Origin: Nipponacmea schrenckii
Lineage: Eukaryota; Mollusca; Gastropoda; Lottiidae
DNA: 64,000 bases
Reading direction: 5' to 3'
Assembly: GCA_030562195.1 (NCBI GenBank)
Contig: CM060202.1
Span: 19,888,317-19,952,316 of the forward strand
Made by a program: the position numbers and the translations under genes. Shown here piece after piece: positions 47,829 through 58,380 of this stretch (position 1 is its first letter; each line of letters begins with the position of its first letter). Below the pieces are notes generated by a model that made no database searches, was not told the DNA's origin, and saw only the letters and a list, made by a program, of their open reading frames with translations.

Positions 47829-50800
47829 CTAATCCATAAACGACACAATAGCCACAGAAATACCAAGAACTATAACTGGTGTCTTGTCTTCATTGTCTTT
47901 TGATCCTAGATAAAGAGAACAAGTTTATCATGAGATGACCTCTATATATTGAATTCATAATTAGATATTTGCAAAGATAAAGCTAATACAGTGGAGTGAA
48001 TACAGTTGTATTAAGCTGTATTCAGGAATTGTATATGTACAACCAATCGAAAACCACGACAAAAGCTCGCCTAAAAGCAGTCATCCCTCAAAATGCCATA
48101 ATTAACACCACTTAGAGATATATTTTGATTTGGCCTGTCAATCCAGCAAGTTCACATATTCTAATATTTTATAATCAAATACTTTTACTTAAATACATAG
48201 ACAATATTCAGATTCTATTGAATCACTGTAGAATTGTACTTTGTGTTGGATGCTAAAACTTTTCGTAACTGGTTGCCTTATTTGCCTTATCAAGAACAAC
48301 TAATGTTATGATAAAAACGTAATAATATCTTTACTAAATTGAGGTGTATACAAACCGTTTGACTGTTTATTCGCCTCTATGGATGGGGCTGAAATATAAA
48401 GGTTAAACTTTGATAATCCGTGAAATATATTTTTCATTTCACCTGATGCTGACAATGTAGATTGTTGAAACGTTGTGTGTCAATTAAATCATTTTTCTTT
48501 TTATATTATTACATGTCACGTTTAAAAGATCACGAGATAGAGATTGAATCAAAACAAAGATTTATAATAGACACCAAATCCTTGAGTTAGAGAATAACAT
48601 GTAGAATATAGAATCTTACTTGTAGTGGATATTACACTCTCTTCTACTGAAACAAACAATTTCTAAATTAGACTATAATATAACTATAATCTAAATATAA
48701 TCTTTAAATGACATTTAGAAGTAGATAGAACATTAAACAAATAAGATAACTTTATGGATATACTACTCCTTCCTTTAATTTTCGCAACGTTACAGGAATC
48801 TTTATCAAGCACAAACAATAATAATAGCAAAACAGAGTAACAACTAATATATGTATGGTAAATATGACATCTATAACTACTTAGGATTAGTGATAATAAA
48901 CAACAATAACAAAGGATTAAAGGTAGCAAGCTAATACTAATCAGAGAGAATGAAGCACTACAAGGTAATGATATTTAAAGAGATTAATAAATATAGATCA
49001 AAGAGTTACATTATTAAGTCATCCCACATGTTAGGTAGAAAGTGTCCTTTATCCCTATTTAATTTTGGTTTATGCTTCCTAATTTCAATGGCTTCACGTA
49101 AAACTCTGTCTTTCCAATTTGGGAGGTTATAGGTTAGAATATCAGGTTCCCAATTAATGGTATGGTTAGGATTATTTTTTATATGCTCTGCTATAGCTGA
49201 TTTATCAATATCTAGTTTATTACATGCTGCTTTGTGTTCTTTAATTCTAATTGAGATTGGTCGCAATGTTTCACCAATATATGTCTGTTTACAGCTACAT
49301 TCTAATTTATAGATTATGGCTTTAGGATCCATGGTAGGTTTGTTGATTCTACCAGCAGCTTGAAGGTGGTTCTGTAGGGTTCTTTGACTTTTAAAATTAA
49401 CATCAATGTTTAGGTTTTTAGAGATGATTCTTTTGATCTGATGGCTAACGGTACCAATATACGGGATCATCATTCTGGTGGGGGGATTGTTCTTCTGAGT
49501 TGGTTGATTTTGTTGGTTGATAGTTCTATTTATTGTGTCATTGACTAATTTTGGTGGGTAATTGTTATTACTAATAAAGGTTTTACGTAGGTAGTCTAGT
49601 TCAGCATTGAGTAGGTGATTTTCACAAATCTTATGGGCTCTGCGGGTCAGTGTAGAGATTATTCCTTGCTTGATTTTGGTTGGATGGTTGGATTGGTAGT
49701 TGATATACTGATCAGTATGGGTTGGTTTACGATATATATTGGTCTGGATAGTGCCAGTTGTTCTTTCAACCATAACATCCAAGAAAGGGATTTTACCTTC
49801 ATTTTCTATTTCATGGGTGAATTTTATTCTAGGGTGGATTGTATTGAGATAGTTTAGTAGTTCCAGTGGGTCATGTTCATTTTCTTGCACAACAAAGGTA
49901 TCATCGACTTTTCTAAGCCAAATTAGGGGTTGAAACGGTGCTGTTCTGAGAGCCTTTTCTTCGAATTCAGCCATATAAATTTCAGTGATGAGAGGGCTGA
50001 TTGGAGATCCCATAGGGAGGCCATATAGTTGTTCATATATATTAGATTTCCAAGTGAAATAGGTAGAGTCGAGACACAATTTTAGGAGATTAATTATGCC
50101 ATCACATTTTAAGTTGGTAGAGATATCATTAGGTTGTGTTTTTTTTTTCAATTTTTGTTTTTACTATTTCTAAGGCTTCACTGCACGGTATGTTAGTAGA
50201 TAAATCGACAACATCGTAACTAATTATCTTGCCAGAGTTGTAACTAGTTTTGATATTTTCACAGAAACTAGCAGAATCACTAATGTAATCTAAATGTTTG
50301 TTAATTCTCGGAGAAAGGATAAATGGTATGCTATTTCTCCAATTTATTATATAACTGAATGTCAAGAGAATAAATTCAAATACTGTCAATCTTCATAATA
50401 ATCAGTTTACGGGGGGTAGCAGCCGCTGCTGTCATTAAGGAATTGTAATTTCATAATTATTGTCATTCTTCCAAATATTTTTAACTTGTATATTGTAATC
50501 AAATGCAAATAGATTTAGATTTGAAGGTCAGATGCCAATAGAATGAAATTTGAAGATCAGATGCCTATAGATTTAGATTTGAAGATCAGATGTTTTTTAT
50601 AAAACATATTTTGTTTCTCAATGGGTTTTAGACATATACATACCATCTGACCCGGTACCTGCATCAAACGACGAGCCTGAAATATAAATATAATTGAGTA
50701 TATTATCTATGTTATTGTTAACACTGATTCTCCAATGGTTATGTTTGTTATCTGTTTATTGTATGGACAATACATGTTCTCATTAGTTAAAAAACTGTAG

Positions 50801-52692
50801 GCAGTTGTTACAATTTGTCTCATAATTTGGTAAGGATATACTTATAGATTAACAAGATACATTGAAACTAAATACTGAAGGAAACTAATAATTCTTTATG
50901 TTGTGGTTTTTAATGTGAGAAATCAACTTGTCAGATTCAGTCTCCTATCTATGGCCATGTAATTTAAACAATACACCTTCTATTGTATCGCTCTACAGGA
51001 TGAAAGAGATTAAGTTATATAAATATCTCCGTACCTAAATTGATAGTAAAGTTCTTTGAAAACTCTTCTCTATTATCTAAAATACATCGAATCTGTAGTC
51101 CATCATCTTGTGTTATCACCCTGTAGTTTAAAACTGTCTTTTGTCGATAAGAACAACTGCTTCCTGATGGTGGACTAACAGGATCAGTTACAATATCTGC
51201 TTCATCAGTGTATCTAAACCAATGGGTACTAGCAGGAAATCTACGAGTTTGCCATTGCCATGTCTTTGCAGGGTTTCCAACATTTCCATTACAACTCATT
51301 GATATGGAATCATTTAATCTATATTCAAGTTTTGAAGGAACAACATTCATACCCAAATTACTGGGATTGTCTGAAAAGTATACAAGAACCATTTACCAAA
51401 ACAAGGATTTATAGTGTTGTGAAAATTTATATGGAACTGCGGCAGAATATTTATCTTAGACATTAATTTGCTATTTTTCCTCAATATTAATCAATCTACT
51501 TAATTCAATTGGCATATCAGAAAGAATATTTCATTTTACTATCTGGGCCTTTATTTTCGAAAACTTAAATAAAATAAATTTTAAGAAAAACGGTTATTTA
51601 ATTGGATAATACAACTAAATTAAAAATTTATTTTCAGATGGCTGGAACATTAAAATAATATTTGGTTAAGATTTCGAGAATTAGGGCCCTCGTTTGTGTA
51701 TTGGAAGCATTGTTCAAACCATTACCTTCTACAGTTACATTGGTTCTTTGTTCTTTGTTTAAAGGACCAGCACTGTTTCCACCAGTTACTTTACATATAT
51801 ACTCTCCTTTATCATTACAATTAGGATCCTGTATAACAATCTGTACAAAGGATGTTGAAACAGCACTAGTAGCTGCTAGAGAACCTGTTACTGTATATTT
51901 AGGATTTGTTAATCCGGGTCCTAATTCTGGTTGTTCTCCTACTTGAATATTTCCTAAATTTCGCCCAGTAGAAACACCTTCTGTCAGTCTAAGTATACTT
52001 AACCGATAAACATCAGTAACACCTGAAGCAGTTGTTGATTGACATCTAACAGTTAAAGTTGGTGCTCCAGCCTGGATATTGGTACTTGGTCTGATATCAA
52101 GCAGAGCTGATTTAACAACTGAAATTAAACCAGTTTCTAAATTGAACATTATTATCTATATTATGGACGGCAATAAAGCATGACCTATAATCGTTTCATG
52201 GCTTTTACTTCTAATTCTAATAAGATTATAATATTGCTACCGTACATGTATATTGATATGTCTGTTGGGTTATTTATATTGTACAATAGTTCAATAATAT
52301 CAGTGTGTAAGCAAAGTATTAAAGTAATTTAGGGTATTTTAGGGAATGGAGCCTGACTGAGTTTCACATCCAACAATTAAGTACTTACTGGACTAATGAA
52401 GACGGGGAATGTTATGCAGTGTGCAATGAGATATATTTGCCATATCAAAATTAGTAAGCTTAATTATCCGTTATTCCTCATTTAACGCATGAAAGATAAT
52501 TCAAATTACACAGCTATTTATTTCAAATCTCGACCCGAATTTTTAGAATGTTTAACACTATAAAATATCCCTATAAAGAAGGGAGTGTACAGGTAACACC
52601 ATATACAACTTTAACGAGGAATATAATATATAACTACAATTCTTACCTGTAGTCAGATTCATCAAACAAAATACTGATAAATAAAACTTCAT
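47829..52692 (-). CDS. Ig-family copy F: two-Ig receptor with shortened hydrophobic C-terminus
   Basis: Exons (minus strand): 52647-52692 MKFYLSVFCLMNLTT; 51726-52118 Ig1; 51035-51370 Ig2; stalk 50644-50676 (SSFDAGTGSD), 48620-48646 (VEESVISTT), 48356-48388 (PSIEANKQSN); last exon 47829-47905. All are phase 1-1, and the model gives 314 aa. Ig1 keeps NDKGEYIC. Ig2 keeps SISMSCNGNV, Trp and DGLQIRC. In the last exon one base is missing relative to E, so the frame reads GSKDNEDKTP, then VIVLGISVAIVSFMD, then TAG (47829-47831), just before the satellite-type element. The cytoplasmic tail is lost, and the result resembles the tail-less ends of B and C. A Penelope element occupies an intron (48698-50400), and the E-type 36-nt stalk exon is missing. 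It could be a GPI-like or soluble variant, or simply inactive. Confidence 0.65.
48442..48475 (+). ncRNA. Hammerhead-like motif in an intron of copy F
   Basis: CTGATGCT, then ACAAT-GTAG-ATTGT as a perfect 5-bp stem II hairpin, then TGAAACGTTGTG. The conserved CTGATGA has C in the last position, which would weaken or abolish cleavage. GAAACGTTGTG also follows the motif at 34.56 kb, so it is probably a relic of a Penelope terminal repeat. It sits where copy E has its 36-nt stalk exon. Confidence 0.4.
48698..50400 (-). mobile_element. Penelope-like retroelement in an intron of copy F
   Basis: The 3' part (48698-49005) aligns with the 3' region of the 34.5-kb fragment (TTTAAATGACATTTAGAAG against CTTAAGCGACATTTAGGGG). 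It is followed by a GIY-YIG/RT reading frame. The 5' end is truncated before the first RT motifs, near 50400. A target duplication could not be settled. It inserted between the stalk exons at 50644 and 48646, so splicing can remove it. Confidence 0.8.
49006..50389 (-). pseudogene. Penelope RT plus GIY-YIG endonuclease, one frameshift
   Basis: The upstream frame (to about 50389) contains RT motif A KIISYDVVDLSTNIP. A shift at the A/T-run near 50140-50150 leads to a 381-codon frame. This has LYGLPMGSPISPLITEIYMA, motif C WLRKVDDTFVV with the two catalytic Asp, and then IPFLDVMVER and NIYRKPTHTDQYI, typical of Penelope RTs. The C-terminal GIY-YIG domain starts at IIYKLECSCKQTYIGETLR, with IRIKEHKAA and the catalytic Glu in REAIEIRKHKPKLNRDKG. 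This RT plus GIY-YIG order is diagnostic of canonical Penelope-like elements. With one shift and a missing N-terminus it is inactive, but it looks young: the long frame has no other stop. Confidence 0.9.
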
Positions 52693-52745
52693 TTTGGATG
52701 ATTTCGTTTCTTTATCTGAATTCTATTGACAAGTATTAGTTACAA

Positions 52746-52753
52746 TTTATATA
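52746..52753 (-). promoter_or_regulatory. TATA box of copy F
   Basis: TATATAAA at the same 54-nt spacing from the ATG as in D and E. Confidence 0.6.
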
Positions 52754-52759
52754 TTGGTC

Positions 52760-54258
52760 CCCTAATCGATGGTTATTTGAAATTTGTTATATTTCGATAT
52801 ACTTCCTTCTTATCGTTACTATATATAAAACAGAGTAGGCCTACATATCTTAACTGAAGCGATTACACAATGAGTCGTAATGCACAAAGCAACAAATAGA
52901 TATCTCGTGTTACAAGCAGTACATAGATTGTACACGTTAAAGGCTAATATTATGCATGTTATTTCCAATGTAGAAATTTAATTTTTGAAAACCAAGTTGT
53001 GATGTTTCTTTAAATTCCTTTTTATTCTCAAACGCTTTACCCAAATTGTGTTAGTGACATTGAACTTCCATTTTGATTATGACCAGTGTAATGTCTTTAT
53101 GTTATTTAAAATATACATAACTCTAGGGTTAACCCTTGTAGGTCGACTTTAGTTTTCAAAGTAAGCTTAGAAAAGGGCTATAGCTGGTTCAAAGATTTGG
53201 TTTCCGCATATCAAACGAAAGAGCACATCGTTGCGCATCGTCCCAACAGGCATTTGTGTACTTGACTCCGACTTTAGTTTTCAAATTCAAATAGGGTTAG
53301 CTTAGAAAAGGGCTATAGCTGGTTCAAAGATATGGTTTCCGCATATCAAACGAAAGAGCACATCGTTGCGCATCGTCTCAACACGCATTTGCGTACAAAA
53401 CATTCAATTAGAGGCCTTCAATGGGCCAAGAACAATAATTACCCTTCTCGCTAGCGGCTCCAAATGGGTTAATTTGTAGTCAAAGCCAATTAGGGTTAGC
53501 TATGCACAGCCTTATCCAGTGTTGATAAAAGTTCTATGTGTGTCGGAGATGTCGGAGCACATCGGAGAAACAAAGACAAAGACGTACTTGTAGTCAAAGC
53601 CAACAAGATTTATGCATGATAAAATAGAGAGAAAAGAGAGTGTTAGGCTTATTTATTAATGAGTAGTAAAACTAATTTTTTTTTTCTTTTTTCTTTTCAT
53701 TCTAGGTCAAAACATGGATAAATTCTCATAGACTTTACTTTGATATAGGCCTACGTCATCAGGCGGTGTCATGATTTCTCCGACACACTCCGACGCTCCG
53801 ACAAGGCATTTGAGACTTAATATTCGCAATCCATTGATCATCCATTTTACGGGGCCTAAAACAAGTCAATGTTAATTTTGATCAGCTGATGGGGCCTGAT
53901 AACCGGTGTCATGGTTTATGCGACACACTCCGACAAGACATATGAGACTTGATATTCGCAAATTGAAAACGCGTTTTTATCACGCTGGCTGCAATAAAAA
54001 GTTACAATATTTTATTACACATGAAGAAACGAAACTACAAATAAATCATTTTTCAACATCTATCGTATGTCTTTTGATTGAAATATTTAGCTATCCCGAT
54101 GTGGCGAGTTTTAACGGGAATAAAAGTAAGCGTGTCATGTTTTCTTTTTTTATTGATTTTACTTGCGAGTTGAGATTTTGTCGCCGACTGCATTTTCAAT
54201 TTTACTATTGAAATGTGGAATTCATATCGATCAAGTGACGTATGAGATAAATGATATA
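52760..54258 (-). repeat. Upstream block of copy F
   Basis: Homologous to the D and E blocks. The GGTCGACTTTAG/AGAAAAGGGCTATAGCTGG unit occurs twice (53140 and 53275), and TGATCAGCTGATGGGGCC lies at about 53880. The open frame at 53906-54211 has no recognisable domain. Confidence 0.6.
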
Positions 54259-54337
54259 TAACAGTTAAAGTTGGTGCTCCAGCCTTGATATTGGTACTTG
54301 GTTTGATATCAAGCAGAGCTGATATTACAACTGAAAT
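54259..54337 (-). pseudogene. Ig-family copy G: fragment of an Ig1 exon
   Basis: The minus strand carries the acceptor TTTCAG and about 71 nt of Ig1 reading VISALLDIKPSTNIKAGAPT, closest to copy E by eye. Homology stops abruptly on both sides. It shows the cluster once extended further right. Confidence 0.75.
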
Positions 54338-55031
54338 ATAACGAAAATAATTGAAGTGTTGAAAGATGCTCCCAGATGATAATGGAAGCTCAGTCTCCGA
54401 TCAATTCACGGTGTTCTCTTTTACTTGAAAGCTGTGTTTGTCACGAGCAAACGTACACTTAAGTTTCTTGTCGCACGATCTTTAGGCGGACTATTTAATT
54501 TTGCTTGAAAAAATGTCCTACCTTAGATATGAATTCAAAATGTAAATATGATGTAAAGTTTTTAACAGATTATCATAAATACCCGAAACCAGCGTCAAAG
54601 TTATCTCGAATTTACATATAGTTCCGCATATAATGATTATTATAGATCAGTCAAAATATGCATATTCTATAAATAAGCGCAGTCTATTTTCTTTAGTTGT
54701 GCCTTACTATTTCGAAATATATTTACTCTTTGCCTATTGTGTTGAATATCAATATCAATCAGTGGTAATTCATAATATCTGAAGAAAATAAAATCCAGGC
54801 GTGTATACAAATAGGGTCGTGATTCCTATAGGCGGAAAAGAAAGTCGTTATTATTATGTTTAATTAAATACCTATCCTTAGAAAACTGATTTTAATTCAC
54901 GATAACACCTATCCCAGTTTACATCTATGTAAATTTATTTTACTTTACCAATAAGTATGTATTGTAATTGTATACACTTAGCGTGCTGTTGAACAGAGAT
55001 ATTGCGAGACAATCGTCTTTAATGATATTAA

Positions 55032-55497
55032 AGGGATAATAGGCGTTAGAATACACTCATGCTACGGCTTATATTTGTGTTTCATATTGACTATTAATTA
55101 AATAAGTATGCATCCCACACTTTACCAAATTTTAAAAAGCCACAATAAAAATATTTTCGGAATTTTAAAAAAAAGTGAGCCAGCGACGATTCCATTCAGT
55201 TTGAGAATAAAAGCGTCTAGTAAATCAACGCTAAAACATTATTGTGGAATTCAACAGTAGGGGTCAAGGACGCGTGAAAACCCACATGTTAGAGTTACTT
55301 CCCTTTATATTTACACGATTTGAAAATCGCTTGATGGATGGCTCAAGCGTTTTACGATTAACTACTTTATTTTGGGGTTTTATCGGATTTTAGAGGGATT
55401 TTGATGTATAGGTAAGTCCACTGATGGATATATACTGTTATTGTCCAAATTTGAGTGAACTTAATTTTTTATGTTCGTTCTAACGCCTATTATCCCT
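55032..55497. mobile_element. TTAA-flanked MITE with perfect 20-bp inverted ends
   Basis: AGGGATAATAGGCGTTAGAA at 55032-55051 and its exact reverse complement at 55478-55497, flanked by TTAA at 55028-55031 and 55498-55501. 466 bp, no coding capacity. PiggyBac-type signature, but a different family from the MITE at 4176. Confidence 0.85.
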
Positions 55498-55615
55498 TTA
55501 AAAATGAGACTTTATCTCTTTCGCAGTTTATCTCATTGTTCCTAACTATTCAATCTAAACTCAAAAGTTAACTCCTGGCCTATTAAGAGATGTCATGTCT
55601 TCTCGTGTTACAAGA

Positions 55616-57842
55616 GGGTGTGTACAAAACGAAGACCTAAAGACCTAACACCTAAGACCTAAAAAAGGAACCCCACCAGGTAAAAAACGAAGACCTAAAA
55701 AAGGAAGACCCCACCAGGTAAAAAACGAAGACCTAAAAAAGGAAGACCCCACCAGGTAAAAAACGAAGACCCTGTGAAAAAATCCGACAAGGGATAGGAA
55801 TATTCCATTGAAATTTTACTCGAAGGTTAAGCATGTCAATACGCCAATTTCCCCAGAAATTGCGCAAAATCCATCACTCCCTTCCCTACAGGGTGAAACA
55901 TAAATACAGACGTAAAAAAGAAGGTATAAAAGGAAGACCCCACCAGGTAAAAAACGAAGACCCTGTGAAAAAATCCAACAAGGCATAGGAATATTCCATT
56001 GAAATTTTACTCGAAGGTTAAGCATGTCAATACGCCAATTTCCCCAGAAAATGAGCAAAATCCATCACCCCCTCCCTTCCCTACAGGGTGAAACATAAAT
56101 ACGGACGTAAAAAAGAAGGTATAAAAGGAAGGCCCCACCAGGTAAAAAACGAAGACCCTGTGAAAAAATCCAACAAGGCATAGGAATATTCCATTGAAAT
56201 TTTACTCGAAGGTTAAGCACGTCAATACGCCAATTTCCCCAGAAAATGAGCAAAATCCATCACCCCCTCCCTTCCCTACAGGGTGAAACATAAATACGGA
56301 CGTGAAAAAGAAGGTATAAAAGGAAGACCCCACCAAGTAAAAAACGAAGACCCTGTGAAAAAATCCAACAAGGCATAGGAATATTCCATTGAAATTTTAC
56401 TCGAAGGTTAAGCATGTCAATACGCCAATTTCCCCAGAAAATGAGCAAAATCCATCACCCCCTCCCTTCCCTACAGGGTGAAACATAAATACGGACGTAA
56501 AAAAGAAGGTATAAAAGGAAGACCCCACCAGGTAAAAAACGAAGACCCTGTGAAAAAATCCGACAAGGCATAGGAATATTCCATTGAAATTTTACTCGAA
56601 GGTTAAGCATGTCAATACGCCATTTTCCCCCTGTAGGGAAGGGAGGGGGTGATGGATTTTGCTCATTTTCTGGGGAAATTAGCGTATTGACATGCTTAAC
56701 CTTCGAGTAAAATTTCAATGGAATATTCCTATGCCTTGTTGGATTTTTTCACAGGGTCTTCGTTTTTTACTTGGTGGGGTCTTCCATTTATACCTTCTTT
56801 TTTACGTCCGTATTTATGTTTCACCCTGTAGGGAAGGGAGGGGGTGGTGGATTTTGCTCATTTTCTGGGGAAATTGGCGTATTGACATGCTTAACCTTCG
56901 AGTAAAATTTCCATGGAATATTCCTATGCCTTGTCGGATTTTTTCACAGGGTCTTCGTTTTTTACCTGGTGGGGTCTTCCTTTTATACCTTCTTTTTTAC
57001 GTCCGTATTTATGTTTCACCCTGTAGGGAAGGGAGGGGGTGATGTATTTTGCTCATTTTCTGGGGAAATTGGCGTATTGACACGCTTAACCTTCGAGTAA
57101 AATTTCAATGGAATATTCCTATGCCTTGTCGGATTTTTTCACAGGGTCTTCGTTTTTTACCTGGTGGGGTCTTCCTTTTATACCTTCTTTTTTACGTCCG
57201 TATTTATGTTTCACCCTGTGGGGAAGGGAGGGGGTGATGGATTTTGCTCATTTTCTGGGGAAATTGGCGTATTGACATGCTTAACCTTCGAGTAAAATTT
57301 CAATGGAATATTCCTATGCCTTGTTGGATTTTTTCACAGGGTCTTCGTTTTTTACTTGGTGGGGTCTTCCTTTTATACCTTCTTTTTTACGTCCGTATTT
57401 ATGTTTCACCCTGTAGGGAAGGGAAGGGGTGATGTATTTTGCTCATTTTCTGGGGAAATTGGCGTATTGACACGCTTAACCTTCGAGTAAAATTTCAATG
57501 GAATATTCCTATGCCTTGTCGGATTTTTTCACAGGGTCTTCGTTTTTTACCTGGTGGGGTCTTCCTTTTATACCTTCTTTTTTACGTCCGTATTTATGTT
57601 TCACCCTGTAGGGAAGGGAGGGGGTGATGGATTTTGCTCATTTTCTGGGGAAATTGGCGTATTGACATGCTTAACCTTTGAGTAAAATTTCAATGGAACA
57701 TTCATATGCCTTGTTGGATTTTTTCACAGGGTCTTCGTTTTTTACTTGGTGGGGTCTTCCTTTTTTAGGTCTTCGTTTTTTACCTGGTGGGGTCTTCCTT
57801 TTTTAGGTCTTAGGTCTTTGGGTCTTCGTTTTGTACACACCC
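55616..57842. mobile_element. Foldback element: two opposed arrays of a 195-bp repeat
   Basis: The left arm (55616 to about 56626) holds about five 195-bp units on the minus strand. The right arm (about 56632-57842) holds about six on the plus strand. They meet at CGCCATTTTCCCC/CTGTAGGG. The outer ends are mirror images: GGGTGTGTACAAAACGAAG and CTTCGTTTTGTACACACCC, followed by shorter units of AAGACCTAAAAAAGG. GTTACAAGA flanks both sides (55607-55615, 57843-57851), a 9-bp target duplication. The site is a diverged copy of the D/E/F upstream block, where CTCGTGTTACAAGCAGTAC is uninterrupted. Each unit has a 62-codon open frame (IFWGNWRIDMLNLRVKFQWN) that follows from its length of 65 triplets. 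There is no transposase, so mobility would be in trans. 9 bp is usual for Mutator-like and foldback elements. Confidence 0.85.
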
Positions 57843-57851
57843 GTTACAAGA

Positions 57852-58380
57852 AGCTTTTATTAAAAGAAAACGTCAAAGAATAATGTTATGCATGCTATTT
57901 CCAATGTACAAGTTACTTCTTTGTATACCAAGTTTATTTCATAATTTTGTACCCTTTGTTGTTAGTGACGAAAAACGTCGATTTATAGTGACTATGGCCA
58001 ATGTGTTGGTTTTTTACCATTTGGAATGTACTAAAGTGTTTTTGTCTTCAGTACAAATACAGTCACATGGTGTGTAACACAGTGTTCATATACATATCGG
58101 TATTTGACCAATCAAAATAAAATACATGTAATGCCACTTATGGGCGGGCCATTTGAGTTTTACGTCCAATTAAATTAATTTAGTCTATTTTCGATATATT
58201 CTAAAATGATTGATTTTTTATTTTCTTCATACTTTTAAGCCCTTAAGTAGAGACCAACACACATATCGCTACTTATTTCATAACAATTATTAGTTTTCTT
58301 TTCGTCAAAACGTGTAGGCTACTTGCCCCAAGGTCAAGGACCCAATTTGGGCAATTCGACCCGTTTTTCTGGCGTTATTC
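57852..58380 (-). repeat. Diverged copy of the Ig-gene upstream block
   Basis: TTATGCATGCTATTTCCAAT and GTTAGTGACG correspond to TTATGCATGTTATTTCCAAT and GTTAGTGACATTG in D, E and F. No gene. Confidence 0.5.

Noticed and set aside
47561..47866. 101-codon minus-strand frame overlapping the last exon of copy F
   Set aside because: Runs through a hairpin and an A-run in the transposon and uses a different frame from the Ig gene.
53906..54211. 101-codon plus-strand frame upstream of copy F
   Set aside because: No domain, no splice context, lies in the duplicated upstream block and is not conserved as a frame in E.
55816..57627. Repeated 62-codon frames (IFWGNWRID type)
   Set aside because: By-product of a 195-bp unit being a multiple of three, present in both arms of the foldback element. 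No independent sign of coding.
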